A stretch of DNA of 64,000 nucleotides from Clostridium paridis (GCF_016765615.1 NZ_JAESWA010000022.1:1-64000), one strand, 5' to 3'. Positions 37,726 through 46,739 are shown, counted from the stretch's first letter. Numbers and translations are program-made. The notes: a model not told the origin generated them from the sequence alone.

Positions 37726-38745
37726 CTATTCAAATTCAGAAAACATTTTATTTCTATTAGTTCCTTCCATTACAACTCCAAACATAATAACAAATAATAT
37801 CGAAAAAATAGCTATGAAAGCTATTCCAAAGAAATCCAACTTTCCTTCTTCAAGCATTACTTTCCCTATCAAAAGAGAAATAATCAAAAATATAATACCA
37901 TAGACAAAATAAAGTTTAGTGTAAATTGAATTTTGCTTTTTCTTTTTTATTAGATAGCTATTCCAATCTAATGGGTTTTTATTTTTGCTATTACATTTAT
38001 TTATATATTTCTTATAATCTTTACTTAAGAATTCTATATATTGCTCTTTTCTACTATCTAAATTTTTATTATTAGTCATTCTAGTAATTGACCACACAAT
38101 AAAATTTAATAGTGTTAAGTATAAGATTATCAATACTGAATTATTAAAAGTTATTGTTACTCCATAGACATCAAAAGTTTCATTAGTAAATGTATATATT
38201 GTAATAGGTATAAGTATCATAAAAAAAGACACACAATTACCAATTCTTTTACAAAGTTTAGGATTTTCGAAATACTTTTTTGTTATTAAATCAGTAATTA
38301 TTGGTGAACTTATTATTCCTAGCATTAATATTATTTCACCTATTCCAAAACGCATTTCAGAAAAGACATTTGTATTTTTACCATTGAATATTCTATTGCA
38401 AAAGCTTATAAATAAATGAACAAAAGAAACAAAGTAAACTGAGCTAAGAAATGTTGAACATATTCTTGACATCTTATAAACATATATGGATTCTCCATAA
38501 ATCATATTGTCACAATAACCTTTTAAGTTATTGCCTGTTATTTCAAATACATTCTTTCCTTCTTCTTGCGCTGATAAGAAACTATCCAATACTTGTAGTA
38601 AACAACTATTCTTCTCTTTATAATTTAATTTTGAAGATATATTTATATATGCCTCAACTTTAAAAAATTGAGTTTTATACTCCATTTCTAATTGATTTAT
38701 ATAGTCTCTATAATTATCAATAATAATATTTTTATCACTTTTCAC
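37726..38745 (-). CDS. Membrane protein with N-terminal HAAS-like domain
   Basis: 339 residues. The N-terminal soluble part (about 1-90) carries KSDKNIIIDNYRDYINQLEM and YCDNMIYGES, resembling the DUF1048/HAAS domains that accompany PadR regulators. About six membrane helices follow between residues 95 and 330. GTG start after AAGGGGAAG. It is 12 bases downstream of a PadR gene and surely co-regulated with it. Function unknown. Confidence 0.75.
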   Translation of the reverse strand: MKSDKNIIIDNYRDYINQLEMEYKTQFFKVEAYINISSKLNYKEKNSCLLQVLDSFLSAQEEGKNVFEITGNNLKGYCDNMIYGESIYVYKMSRICSTFLSSVYFVSFVHLFISFCNRIFNGKNTNVFSEMRFGIGEIILMLGIISSPIITDLITKKYFENPKLCKRIGNCVSFFMILIPITIYTFTNETFDVYGVTITFNNSVLIILYLTLLNFIVWSITRMTNNKNLDSRKEQYIEFLSKDYKKYINKCNSKNKNPLDWNSYLIKKKKQNSIYTKLYFVYGIIFLIISLLIGKVMLEEGKLDFFGIAFIAIFSILFVIMFGVVMEGTNRNKMFSEFE

Positions 38746-38757
38746 AATATCTTCCCC

Positions 38758-39084
38758 TTATAAATTCTCTGCATTAATAATTTCATATGTTTTTGATGTT
38801 ATATCATTGAATACTTTTTTAAAATCTTCATAATACTTTTCTCCTAAGGTAGTAATTATATAATACTTTCTTTTCGGCCCTAATGGTGATTTCCGAATAC
38901 TACAGCTTATGATGCCTTTTTTCTCCATCCTTGTTAATATAGGATATAATGTACCTTCATATATATCCTTAAATCCATATTTATTTAGAATTAGTAATAT
39001 CTCATATCCATAGGTTTCTCCTCTAGATATAATACTAAGAACATTACCTTCTAATATTCCTTTTAGTAATTGTGATTCATCCAT
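38758..39084 (-). CDS. PadR-family transcriptional regulator
   Basis: A 108-residue winged HTH protein. YGYEILLILNKYGF, then EGTLYPILTRMEKKGII and SPLGPKRKYYIIT are the PadR signature. GGGAGGG precedes the ATG. It heads a two-gene operon with the membrane protein at 37726; the dyad at 39098-39118 is the probable operator. Confidence 0.92.
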   Translation of the reverse strand: MDESQLLKGILEGNVLSIISRGETYGYEILLILNKYGFKDIYEGTLYPILTRMEKKGIISCSIRKSPLGPKRKYYIITTLGEKYYEDFKKVFNDITSKTYEIINAENL

Positions 39085-39097
39085 TTCTTATCCCTCC

Positions 39098-39118
39098 CTA
39101 CTATGCAAACAATAGTAG
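39098..39118. promoter_or_regulatory. Possible PadR operator
   Basis: CTACTA / TAGTAG inverted repeat with a nine-base centre, directly upstream of the PadR gene's ribosome binding site. Confidence 0.45.
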
Positions 39119-39170
39119 TATCTATATTTTACCATCCTACTAAGCATTGTCAAGTAGCATCCAAAAAAAA

Positions 39171-39194
39171 GAATCTCAAATTAAAATGAGATTC
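39171..39194 (-). terminator. Terminator after amidase gene
   Basis: Perfect 8-bp stem GAATCTCA / TGAGATTC followed on the minus strand by eight T residues. Confidence 0.85.
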
Positions 39195-39240
39195 AAATTT
39201 AAAGAATTTTTATTTTACATAATCGCTTGTACAACTTTTT

Positions 39241-40110
39241 TTAATTTAAAGCTTTAATAATACCACTAGATAATCCTGATGCTATTTTGTCCTGATATTC
39301 ATTACTACTAAGCCATCTATCTTCATTAGGATTTGACATAAATCCAGTTTCAACTAAAACAACTGGTACTTTTGACCAATTAAACCCTGTAAGGTCACTT
39401 CTTTCTGATATACCTCTATTCTTCATTCCTGCAGATTTTATTAGTTCACTTAGTATTATCCCGCCATCTTTTTTACTCATATCTTTAATGTTTTTTGCAT
39501 ATCCCACTGCCGCAGGTACAAGCATAGTAGCTCCACTTGCACTAGAATCTTCTGCTGAATCGCAATGTATTCTTATTACTAAATCTGCATTATTATTATT
39601 TCCAACTTCTGCTCTATCTATATTTCCTGGATCTTGGTTATTGTCAGTTTTAGTCATAATAACTTCTATTCCATTATTCTCTAGTTTCGTCTTGAGCTTT
39701 GAAGCGATCTGCATTGCAACTACATATTCTGGTGTTTTAGTATTGATACCTTGAGCTCCTCCTGGATCTTTTATTTTCATTACATTTGAATCAGGAGATA
39801 TTTTCTCCGTTCCCTTATTTCCCCCAGCACCATGACCAGGATCGATAACTACTTTCTTCTTATTAGTTAAATTTTTATTACTTGCTATTTCAGCATTATT
39901 ATTTTTAGTTTCTTCAGTGTCTTTTTTCTCACTACCCGCTTTGCTACTTTCAACTTTAGGTGCATTTTCTACCTTTTCTTCAGTTGTATTATTTTGAGTA
40001 GCTTGTACTGTATCTTCTTGTTTTTTAGGAGCCTCCTCCTTTGCCTTACTACAACCTAAAAAAGTTAATGTCATCGCTATAATAATTAAATAAGCTATAG
40101 GTTTTTTCAT
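39241..40110 (-). CDS. N-acetylmuramoyl-L-alanine amidase lipoprotein
   Basis: A zinc amidase (Amidase_3) that trims peptidoglycan side chains. A lipoprotein signal with lipobox LTFLGC at about residues 16-21 is followed by a charged Glu/Lys/Asn linker to about 85, then the catalytic domain: VVIDPGHGAGG (Zn His), RIHCDSAED (Zn His) and VVLVETGFMSN (catalytic Glu). Anchored outside the cytoplasmic membrane. AGGAG lies upstream of the ATG. Confidence 0.92.
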   Translation of the reverse strand: MKKPIAYLIIIAMTLTFLGCSKAKEEAPKKQEDTVQATQNNTTEEKVENAPKVESSKAGSEKKDTEETKNNNAEIASNKNLTNKKKVVIDPGHGAGGNKGTEKISPDSNVMKIKDPGGAQGINTKTPEYVVAMQIASKLKTKLENNGIEVIMTKTDNNQDPGNIDRAEVGNNNNADLVIRIHCDSAEDSSASGATMLVPAAVGYAKNIKDMSKKDGGIILSELIKSAGMKNRGISERSDLTGFNWSKVPVVLVETGFMSNPNEDRWLSSNEYQDKIASGLSSGIIKALN

Positions 40111-40137
40111 TAATATCTTTCTCCTATTATTAAATAG

Positions 40138-40194
40138 TCTATATGATTATTTGATAAATTAATTATAATTGAGTTTGTCAAATAATCATATAGA
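40138..40194. repeat. Perfect 17-bp inverted repeat
   Basis: Arms 40138-40154 and 40178-40194 with a 23-base loop, between the amidase and YlxP-type genes. No T-run follows. A TTGACA sits at the inner edge of the stem on the minus strand, so it could overlap the amidase promoter. Confidence 0.75.
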
Positions 40195-40249
40195 TTTTAC
40201 TATATCTAAACTAAATTTTACTGATTGCGGAATGTATCCTGGCTATTAC

Positions 40250-40528
40250 TTAGTCTTCTCTCTCAATATTTATTATCTCAGCATCTGTGTTTTCTTCGAT
40301 GAAGGTTATAATATTTTCCATTGTTGAATCCATTTGAGATGCACTACCACATATCCCTGCAATGCCTATAACTATAGTTTGATGTATATCCTGTTCATCT
40401 ATTTCTGCAACTGAAATATTAAACTTATTTTTAAGTCTTTGAGTTATACTCTTTACAATCATTCTTTTTTCCTTTAAGGAATGTACCCATGATGCTCTTA
40501 GGGTAACTCGAAGTAATAATATTCTCAT
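40250..40528 (-). CDS. DUF503 / YlxP-type protein
   Basis: A 92-residue protein with the family pattern LRASWVHSLKEKRMIVKSI and FNISVAEIDEQD. Relatives are linked to ribosome maturation with RbfA, but the biochemistry is unproven. The ATG at 40528 is chosen after GAGGGAGAG. It lies 20 bases downstream of the YhaM-type gene and is probably co-transcribed. Confidence 0.85.
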   Translation of the reverse strand: MRILLLRVTLRASWVHSLKEKRMIVKSITQRLKNKFNISVAEIDEQDIHQTIVIGIAGICGSASQMDSTMENIITFIEENTDAEIINIERED

Positions 40529-40548
40529 AATCTCTCCCTCTTTCATTA

Positions 40549-41451
40549 TTACAAATATAATTTCATTGATATTTTTCTATCAAATTCTGACCAATTACCA
40601 GGCTCAGTTTTCTCCTTTAATTGTGATATTTTATTCATAGTAGCGTCTATCGTATCTGCAAAATTAAGTATATACGACTCTTCCATTTTCATTTCTCTCG
40701 GTGAGCCAAATTCTAACTTTCCATGATGTTGTACAACACACCCTTTTATTCTATTTACGAAGTCTTCTGTGTATATTGAAGAATTTTCACTAATAGCTTT
40801 ATCTATTAATTCTACTCCAATTACAATATGTCCTTCTAATTCCCCTCTTAATGTATATTTAAATGGCCCATCATAATATAATTCATATATTTTCCCAATA
40901 TCATGAAGTTTCGCTGCAAGTACTGCTGTTTCAGTTCTTCTACATTCATATTTTTCACATAGCATAGCAGTTAATTGCATTACACCTAAGGTATGTTCAG
41001 CTAGCCCACCTATATAGTTATGGTGCATTGAGACTCCACCTATTCCTCTTTTAAACTTATCTACAAATGCTTCATCCTTAAAGAAATAATCATTTAAGGC
41101 TTTAGCTTCAGGAGATATTATATATTCATCTGTATAGAGTTCAATCTCATCCATTATTTCCTCAATAGGCCTTTTTACAGTTGGTAGAAAATCTGAATAG
41201 TCAAATTCTGAAATGAATTCATATTTCTTAACTTCTAAGGTTCCATCTTTAATTCCTTCAATCTCTAATACTTTTCCTTCTTTAATATCATCTCTTCTAT
41301 TTGGGATTGTTGCCTTAATATCACCTGTTTTATCAGACATAATACATATAACCCTTGATGCTTCCCTAGAAATAATTCTATTCACCATAAGATCTATTTT
41401 CATGTTACTTCCTGTTTTTATTTCACTTAAATATTTCTTTTTTGTAGTCAT
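40549..41451 (-). CDS. yhaM: 3'-5' exoribonuclease YhaM-type (OB fold + HD domain)
   Basis: 300 residues. An N-terminal OB-fold nucleic acid binding domain (about 15-90, DLMVNRIISREASRV) is followed by an HD phosphohydrolase domain with metal ligands in GLAEHTLGV, LHDIGKIYE and VVQHHGKLEFG. Known relatives degrade RNA and DNA 3' ends with Mn2+. AGGAGG precedes the ATG. Confidence 0.9.
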   Translation of the reverse strand: MTTKKKYLSEIKTGSNMKIDLMVNRIISREASRVICIMSDKTGDIKATIPNRRDDIKEGKVLEIEGIKDGTLEVKKYEFISEFDYSDFLPTVKRPIEEIMDEIELYTDEYIISPEAKALNDYFFKDEAFVDKFKRGIGGVSMHHNYIGGLAEHTLGVMQLTAMLCEKYECRRTETAVLAAKLHDIGKIYELYYDGPFKYTLRGELEGHIVIGVELIDKAISENSSIYTEDFVNRIKGCVVQHHGKLEFGSPREMKMEESYILNFADTIDATMNKISQLKEKTEPGNWSEFDRKISMKLYL

Positions 41452-41527
41452 TTTTTCCTCCTAGATATAACAGATTCTAAAGGTAGTATGTGTAGAATTA
41501 TTTTTACTATAGCTTTTTTACAAACTA

Positions 41528-41564
41528 AAATACCTATGCTAGTTGCTCTTAGCATAGGTATTTT
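41528..41564 (-). terminator. Terminator after GyrI-like gene
   Basis: Perfect 14-bp stem AAATACCTATGCTA / TAGCATAGGTATTT. Confidence 0.88.
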
Positions 41565-41570
41565 TATGAG

Positions 41571-42212
41571 TTAAATTTTTGCCACTGGATGTCTAATAAC
41601 TGTCTTCAATTTCTCAGCTGGTGTTTTAAGATAATTTGATATATATATTTCATGATGTTTTCTATTTGAGTTAAAATCATTTTTGAGTGAATTGTTATAA
41701 ATAAATTCATCAATTTTTTTAATAGATTCCCCCTCATTATCAAAAGATCCTACATGCATAATCTGCACACATAAACCTTCTTTAAAAGAACTAAATCTTG
41801 CTTTTTCGACTAAAATGTGAGGTTTCTTTCTCTTTACTTCATTACAAGCCCAATTAAAAACTTCTTCTGTTACAAATTCAGGTTGTCTAATCATAGATGT
41901 CCAATGAAACTTATCTTTTTCAGTAAAATCCATCTCTAAGTCTCCTCTCCACCATAACCCTTCAAGCGGCGGAACTACATACTCAAAATATCCTTCAGGT
42001 TCAAAACTGCCCATTTTGCTCATTTTAATTGTATAAGAAATGGCATATATTATTTCTACAGCTTTTTGATATTCTCCATCTTTATCATTAGGATTTCCTT
42101 TTCCGTCAACCATTATAAATTTCATCTCTGGAACATCTATTAAACCTGGTACAGTCTTTGGTGAATATAAGTCTTTGAATTCCTTTTTATAATCTAATTT
42201 ATTCTCTGCCAT
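41571..42212 (-). CDS. GyrI-like small-molecule binding protein
   Basis: 213 residues of the SOUL/GyrI-like superfamily (COG4832 type), recognised by the opening KEFKDLYSPKTVPGLIDVPEMKF, read here in two parts (KEFKDLYSPK, then VPGLIDVPEMKF), together with MVDGKGNPN, YAISYTIKM and WWRGDLEM. Such proteins bind or hydrolyse hydrophobic cations or drugs. It starts three bases after the stop of the MerR-GyrI regulator, so both are one operon and may respond to the same ligand. GGAGG lies before the ATG. Confidence 0.82.
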   Translation of the reverse strand: MAENKLDYKKEFKDLYSPKTVPGLIDVPEMKFIMVDGKGNPNDKDGEYQKAVEIIYAISYTIKMSKMGSFEPEGYFEYVVPPLEGLWWRGDLEMDFTEKDKFHWTSMIRQPEFVTEEVFNWACNEVKRKKPHILVEKARFSSFKEGLCVQIMHVGSFDNEGESIKKIDEFIYNNSLKNDFNSNRKHHEIYISNYLKTPAEKLKTVIRHPVAKI

Positions 42213-42215
42213 TAA

Positions 42216-43016
42216 TTATTCCTCCTCTTCTATAGGAATGATTATTTCAGTTATATACTTATTAGGATTACCTTTAAATATCATTCCTGGTCCCTTTACA
42301 TATATTTCTCTTGATGGTGTTAAGCATTTTAATTTATTTTCTTTGGCATAATCAAGCAGAGCCTTATAAGCCATATTCAAGTTTTCATAATCACCAATAT
42401 GTGTTGTGAATAAAGCTTTTATCTTAGGTAATTGTCTTGAATTTATATCATTATTACTAACTACTTTAGATGTTGGAAGGCATAACTCAATATCAGCTTC
42501 TTCTTTGTATTCACTATCGTAATAACAATTAAATGGAGCACCATTTGCATTACCCTTAACTATCTTATATAGTTTTCCTATATATTTCCCTACATCCTTA
42601 TACTTCCCCTTATATCTAATGGATGCGACTAGTATTGGTTCAATATCTTTAGTTTTTATAGTATAGTTCATAAATACCTCCCTATTTTCAGGCTTAATAT
42701 AGAGGTCAATTTTTTTTAATAGGTTTTTTTCTTCTTCTATTCTTTTCTCTATCATCTTCTTTTTCTCTTCAAGAAAATATGAAAGATCAGATGTATTTTC
42801 ATAATTTATTAGTAAATCTTTTATTTCTGAAATGGAAAATTCAAATTTACGAAGAAGCATAATTAACTCTGCTTTCTTAAAATCCTCTTCACTATAAAAT
42901 CTATAATCATTTTCTTCATTCCTATAGGATGGTTTTAAGATATTTTGTTCATCATAATATCTTAGTGTTTTCACAGTAAGACTTGTAATCTTAGAAAATT
43001 CACCTATTTTGTACAT
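42216..43016 (-). CDS. MerR regulator with GyrI-type effector domain
   Basis: 266 residues similar to the BltR/BmrR/SoxR-like group. An N-terminal MerR HTH (EFSKITSLTVKTLRYYDEQN) and dimerisation helix (about 75-110) are followed by a C-terminal GyrI-like ligand domain (about 118-264). The promoter upstream is MerR-type, indicating autoregulation, and the downstream gene is a free-standing GyrI-like protein. Likely a multidrug sensor. Confidence 0.9.
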   Translation of the reverse strand: MYKIGEFSKITSLTVKTLRYYDEQNILKPSYRNEENDYRFYSEEDFKKAELIMLLRKFEFSISEIKDLLINYENTSDLSYFLEEKKKMIEKRIEEEKNLLKKIDLYIKPENREVFMNYTIKTKDIEPILVASIRYKGKYKDVGKYIGKLYKIVKGNANGAPFNCYYDSEYKEEADIELCLPTSKVVSNNDINSRQLPKIKALFTTHIGDYENLNMAYKALLDYAKENKLKCLTPSREIYVKGPGMIFKGNPNKYITEIIIPIEEEE

Positions 43017-43072
43017 TTATTCACCTCTTATAGTAGATAGCCTGCTACTTTAAGTTGGCTACCTTGATGTAA

Positions 43073-43103
43073 GTATAAACTATCCTCCACACTGGAGAGT
43101 CAA
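43073..43103 (-). promoter_or_regulatory. MerR-type promoter (19-bp spacer) for MerR-GyrI operon
   Basis: Minus strand: TTGACT (43098-43103), 19-base spacer, TTATAC (43073-43078). The spacer starts with the dyad CTCCA-GTG-TGGAG. Confidence 0.75.
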
Positions 43104-43193
43104 TATTATTTTAAATATATTTCTATCTTACCTTAAAACGCATAATTTTTCCAAAACAAAAAATCGTCACCGCAATTCCTATAAAGTAAAAAA

Positions 43194-43213
43194 GCACCCA
43201 CAATTGTGAGTGC
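43194..43213 (-). terminator. Terminator downstream of GNAT gene
   Basis: Stem-forming GCACCCACAATTGTGAGTGC followed on the minus strand by six T residues. It lies about 100 bases past the 43310 stop with no gene between. Confidence 0.8.
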
Positions 43214-43309
43214 CTTTACAAAGGAGATTCGTAAAAAAGAAAACTTATTATGTATTTATTATAAATAATAAATATGTCATTATTATGACAAACCGATTTC
43301 AATTTATTT

Positions 43310-43849
43310 TTATTTAAAATATTCATCTCTATAGATATTATAGAACAATTCATTTTCTACTCTATTTTCAAATAAAGCTAATTTAACATCACGATTAAAT
43401 CTATAATTGAATCCGCACTTTTCAATTACTCGTTTAGATTTCATATTAAAATCATAATGTCCACACCATATTAAATCTAAATTTAATTCTTCAAATCCAT
43501 ATTTAAGGAGTACTTTTACTGCTTCAGGAACATATTCATGTCCCCAATATTTAGGGTTTAGCACATATCCAATTTCCCTTTGTTTTAAATCTTCAACTGT
43601 TTTATCAGGGGTTTTATTATGTAGTCCTGTGCCACCAATTACTTTATTCTCTGCTTTCAATACTATTGCATAAGATTCATTATCATTAATAAATCTCTTA
43701 ATTATTGTCTTACTTTCTTCTATATTTTTATGAACAGGCCATCCTGCTACAGGTCCTACCCTATCATCACAAGCGTATTCGTATAAATCTAAAAAATCTT
43801 CTTCTTTCCAGTCCCTTAATATAAGTCTCTCTGTTTCTAATGTTTTCAT
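43310..43849 (-). CDS. RimJ/RimL-type GNAT acetyltransferase
   Basis: 179 residues: opening ETERLILRDWKEEDFLDLYEYA is characteristic (seen as ETERLILRDWKEED and then FLDLYEYA), with IGYVLNPKYWGHEYVPEAV in the CoA-binding region and VIEKCGFNYRF near the end. Relatives acetylate protein N-termini or antibiotics; the substrate is unknown. AAGGAGG precedes the ATG. It lies 23 bases behind the 43873 gene. Confidence 0.88.
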   Translation of the reverse strand: MKTLETERLILRDWKEEDFLDLYEYACDDRVGPVAGWPVHKNIEESKTIIKRFINDNESYAIVLKAENKVIGGTGLHNKTPDKTVEDLKQREIGYVLNPKYWGHEYVPEAVKVLLKYGFEELNLDLIWCGHYDFNMKSKRVIEKCGFNYRFNRDVKLALFENRVENELFYNIYRDEYFK

Positions 43850-43872
43850 TTTATTTCCTCCTTGATATAATT

Positions 43873-44325
43873 CTATTGAAAATGTTCTAAAACAAATACT
43901 TCTTTCTTATCACTGTCGAATATAAAATATATCTTAGAATTATCATCTTTTATCCTCCAATAATATTTATAGCTATTTTTAAAATCTGGATAATACTCTT
44001 TAGGAACTTTTAATTTCTTAAGTATTTCTTCTGAACTTGCCTCAATTGATTCATTTTTTTCACTTTTCCACTCTAAAGATGAATCGATTTGTTTAATATC
44101 ATTATATTGAAATATATGATATCTATCTCCATCACCAAGAAAGCTTGGACCTTCATCTTTTTCATAAATTTCATCATACTCTTTAGGTAAAGTTATTTTC
44201 CAATTTGATTTAATTATATTTGAATATATATTTCGCTCTTTAACATAGTCATATATAACATATGCTGAAATTAATCCTAACAAGGTTAGTATAGAAAAAA
44301 TACCAATAATAACTTTTTTCATCAT
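43873..44325 (-). CDS. Hypothetical membrane-anchored protein
   Basis: 150 residues. An N-terminal hydrophobic segment (about 3-24, KKVIIGIFSILTLLGLISAY) anchors a soluble extracytoplasmic domain rich in Tyr, Lys and Glu, with LPKEYDEIYEKDEGPSF and YYWRIKDDNSKIYFIFD. I do not recognise a family. It is in line with the GNAT gene downstream. Confidence 0.65.
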   Translation of the reverse strand: MMKKVIIGIFSILTLLGLISAYVIYDYVKERNIYSNIIKSNWKITLPKEYDEIYEKDEGPSFLGDGDRYHIFQYNDIKQIDSSLEWKSEKNESIEASSEEILKKLKVPKEYYPDFKNSYKYYWRIKDDNSKIYFIFDSDKKEVFVLEHFQ

Positions 44326-44342
44326 ATTAATTTACGCCCTTT

Positions 44343-44386
44343 ATATAATAAAATAAACTTCTTATGAAGCTTATTTTATTATATAT
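44343..44386 (-). terminator. Hairpin after DUF4440 gene
   Basis: Long, nearly perfect A/T stem (arms about 44343-44361 and 44366-44386), one mismatch next to CTTC/GAAG, located past the DUF4440 stop. Confidence 0.65.
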
Positions 44387-44421
44387 GAAATGATTATTTC
44401 TTTCAAATATTTCCTTTTAAA

Positions 44422-44796
44422 TCAAATATTAGATATTATAGTTCCCTGATGAAAAATCATCTTCCAATTACCATTAATACTTTTCCAAATTGAACTTCTA
44501 AGTGAACATTTCTTTTTCTCATCTAACTCATCATGCTTTATTAATTTATATGTTGCTAAGACACAATCCTCACTAATATATGAAATATCAAAATCTATAA
44601 CTTCCCACTTTAATTCTTTTTGACTTTCACTTTCTTCTATTACTTCGCCTTTCTTATATTTATAAATATAACCTGAACTACAAAATTCAGTAAAGCCATT
44701 AGATAATAACAAACTAAGTTTCTCAGGAGATTGTCTTACCTCAGGTTTAAGTAACTCTTCTTCTAATTCTAAAATATGATTCTTTAACTTCTCCAT
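44422..44796 (-). CDS. DUF4440/SnoaL-like (NTF2-fold) protein
   Basis: 124 residues with LEEELLKPEVRQSPEKLSLL at the N-terminus, LSNGFTEFCSSG and the closing SIWKSINGNWKMIFHQGT, the DUF4440 pattern. These small cone-shaped domains bind or convert small ligands. AGGAGG precedes the ATG. It is downstream of the XRE-DUF5680 gene on the same strand. Confidence 0.85.
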   Translation of the reverse strand: MEKLKNHILELEEELLKPEVRQSPEKLSLLLSNGFTEFCSSGYIYKYKKGEVIEESESQKELKWEVIDFDISYISEDCVLATYKLIKHDELDEKKKCSLRSSIWKSINGNWKMIFHQGTIISNI

Positions 44797-44835
44797 TAAA
44801 CAAACCTCCTAAAATATCATATTTGTCTCATAAAA

Positions 44836-45516
44836 TCATAAAATATTTCCGCCATGAAAAAAACATTCATATACCTTTTTATCATTATAATAAATTTCCT
44901 CATAACCTTGAAACCAATTGAATTCTCCAGTTATTATTGTATGATACTTATATTCTCCATTTTCATATACTAGTGGTCCTCTATAAGGATATTTACTATT
45001 TACGCTAGACAATACTTCTTTTAGAAACGAACCTGAAAATTCTTCAGATAGAACTCGACCAATATAATTCATTGACCATATTGGAGTATCCTCTTGCCAT
45101 ACTGCTTCCTCACCTGCAAAATTTCTTCCGCCTAAATAAGTATCAATATATTTAAAATCTCCTTCTATATAACGTAAATCATGTGAGCTTGGTCTTGAAG
45201 GCTCAACTTCAGCTCCTCTACCTGCATATGTTTTCTTTTTAGCTTTACATAAAAACTCTATAACTTTTTCATTTTTCTTAATTTCTTGTGAGCTATCTTC
45301 TCTTAAGCCACATGGGCCATCACTACTTTTAACCAATTTATCAATACTTACTTTAAATAAATCACTTATAGAAATTAAATTCTCAATATCAGGATATGAT
45401 TGACCTATTTCCCACTTTGCAACTGCTTGTCTAGAAACACCAATATATTCAGATAATAATTCTTGGGATAACCCCTGCTCTTTTCTAAGTTCTTGTAACT
45501 TTGCTCCAAAACTCAT
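44836..45516 (-). CDS. XRE-family regulator with C-terminal DUF5680 domain
   Basis: 226 residues. The HTH (about 5-60) reads LQELRKEQGLSQELLSEYIG and SRQAVAKWEIGQSYPDI. The C-terminal part (about 85-226) has FLCKAKKKTYAGRGAE, SSHDLRYIEGDFKYIDTY and the tail FHGGNIL, as in DUF5680. Presumed repressor with a ligand-binding enzyme-like tail. GAGGTGA precedes the ATG. Confidence 0.86.
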   Translation of the reverse strand: MSFGAKLQELRKEQGLSQELLSEYIGVSRQAVAKWEIGQSYPDIENLISISDLFKVSIDKLVKSSDGPCGLREDSSQEIKKNEKVIEFLCKAKKKTYAGRGAEVEPSRPSSHDLRYIEGDFKYIDTYLGGRNFAGEEAVWQEDTPIWSMNYIGRVLSEEFSGSFLKEVLSSVNSKYPYRGPLVYENGEYKYHTIITGEFNWFQGYEEIYYNDKKVYECFFHGGNIL

Positions 45517-45632
45517 TTTATCACCTCAAGATAAGTATACAAAGATTGTAAATATATGCCTATCACCTAACATTAACATTCTTGACAACTAATAGTTGCA
45601 CATTTAAATATATTATATCATTATAAAATAAA

Positions 45633-45648
45633 AGAGCTTTTCAGCTCT
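45633..45648 (-). terminator. Terminator after second MerR-methyltransferase gene
   Basis: AGAGCT / AGCTCT stem with a four-base loop and TTTTATTTT on the minus strand. Confidence 0.78.
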
Positions 45649-45661
45649 AATAATTTTATGT

Positions 45662-46666
45662 CTATTTTCTATTAGCAACTAATACCCCTACAAGTGGATG
45701 TAACTTGTGTAATTCTACCGTAAAATCATAATTTTTAAAACAATTCTTTAATTCTTCTACTGTAGATGGAGAATCTACCTCTGGGCCATATCCGACCATT
45801 GAAAATTCTTCTATATAGCTGCTAGGCTTTTCAAAAAACATTAAATCTCCAATAATTATACTTTCTAAACTTTCTCCTCCTAAAGAAATCATCTTCTCTA
45901 TAGCTTTTTCTTTAAATTTAGTTGTTAAATGATGTAATGCATAGTTAGATATTATCTTTGTGATTCTCTTTTCTTTTAAGTTTATATTTAATTCTGGCTC
46001 TTCAAAAGTTCCAATATAAAATTCAGCATTATTTACCTTTTCAATTGCTATTCTTTCAAATGCCTTTTTGATCATTCCTTCACTAATATCTATACCAATT
46101 GCTAAATTTACGTCTTTAGATAATTCAATAATCTGTTTACCATTACCACACCCTAAATCTAAAATCACATCTCTAGTATTTGGTGTAAGCAATTTATTAA
46201 TTAGTTCTTGAGTTTTTGCTCTCCAATAATAGCTATCTGTCTTATATTCCTTACTAGCATCCTCAAATCTATCTCTTGCTTTTACTTCCATATTTGTTAT
46301 CTTGATTATATCAATAAGTTCTTCAATACCTTCAAAAGCATTATTTTGTATTTGCCTTTGCGCCTTATTTAATGAAGAAATAACTATATCTATATGCTTC
46401 TTTTTTTCTTCAAGTATATCTATTTGTGAATTTATTACATGCTTCAGTGATTTATTATTTTTATCAACTATACCTTTTATTTCATCAAGCGATAATCCCA
46501 TATATTTAAGTGTAGTAATTTGCTGTAATATTATAAAATCATTATCTGAATAAATCCTATATCCAGCTTCAGTTCTTGATGATGGCTTAAGTAGTCCAAT
46601 TTTATCATAATGTAATAAGGTTTTAACTGTAACACCTGTCCTTTTTGCGAACTCACTAATTTTCAA
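45662..46666 (-). CDS. MerR regulator fused to SAM-dependent methyltransferase (second copy)
   Basis: 334 residues: MerR HTH (about 1-70, ISEFAKRTGVTVKTLLHYDK, KYMGLSLDEIKGIV), a coiled linker (75-115), then a class I methyltransferase with ILDLGCGNGKQIIEL, GIDISEGMIKKA, SNYALHHL and IIIGDLMF. The last motif is shared with the fusion at 20547-21593. The start is TTG (46664-46666) behind GGGGAGGG; the first fusion also starts at TTG. It is autoregulated by a MerR-type promoter and divergent from a TipA-like MerR gene. Substrate unknown. Confidence 0.9.
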   Translation of the reverse strand: MKISEFAKRTGVTVKTLLHYDKIGLLKPSSRTEAGYRIYSDNDFIILQQITTLKYMGLSLDEIKGIVDKNNKSLKHVINSQIDILEEKKKHIDIVISSLNKAQRQIQNNAFEGIEELIDIIKITNMEVKARDRFEDASKEYKTDSYYWRAKTQELINKLLTPNTRDVILDLGCGNGKQIIELSKDVNLAIGIDISEGMIKKAFERIAIEKVNNAEFYIGTFEEPELNINLKEKRITKIISNYALHHLTTKFKEKAIEKMISLGGESLESIIIGDLMFFEKPSSYIEEFSMVGYGPEVDSPSTVEELKNCFKNYDFTVELHKLHPLVGVLVANRK

Positions 46667-46688
46667 GATTATCCCTCCCCTCTAAATA

Positions 46689-46719
46689 ATTATAAATTCT
46701 ACCCCAAGGTTAGAGTCAA
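46689..46719 (-). promoter_or_regulatory. MerR-type promoter (19-bp spacer), leftward
   Basis: Minus strand: TTGACT (46714-46719), 19 bases, TATAAT (46689-46694). The spacer carries the near-dyad CTAACCTTGGGGTAG. Confidence 0.82.
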
Positions 46720-46739
46720 TATTTTATTATAAAAAATTA

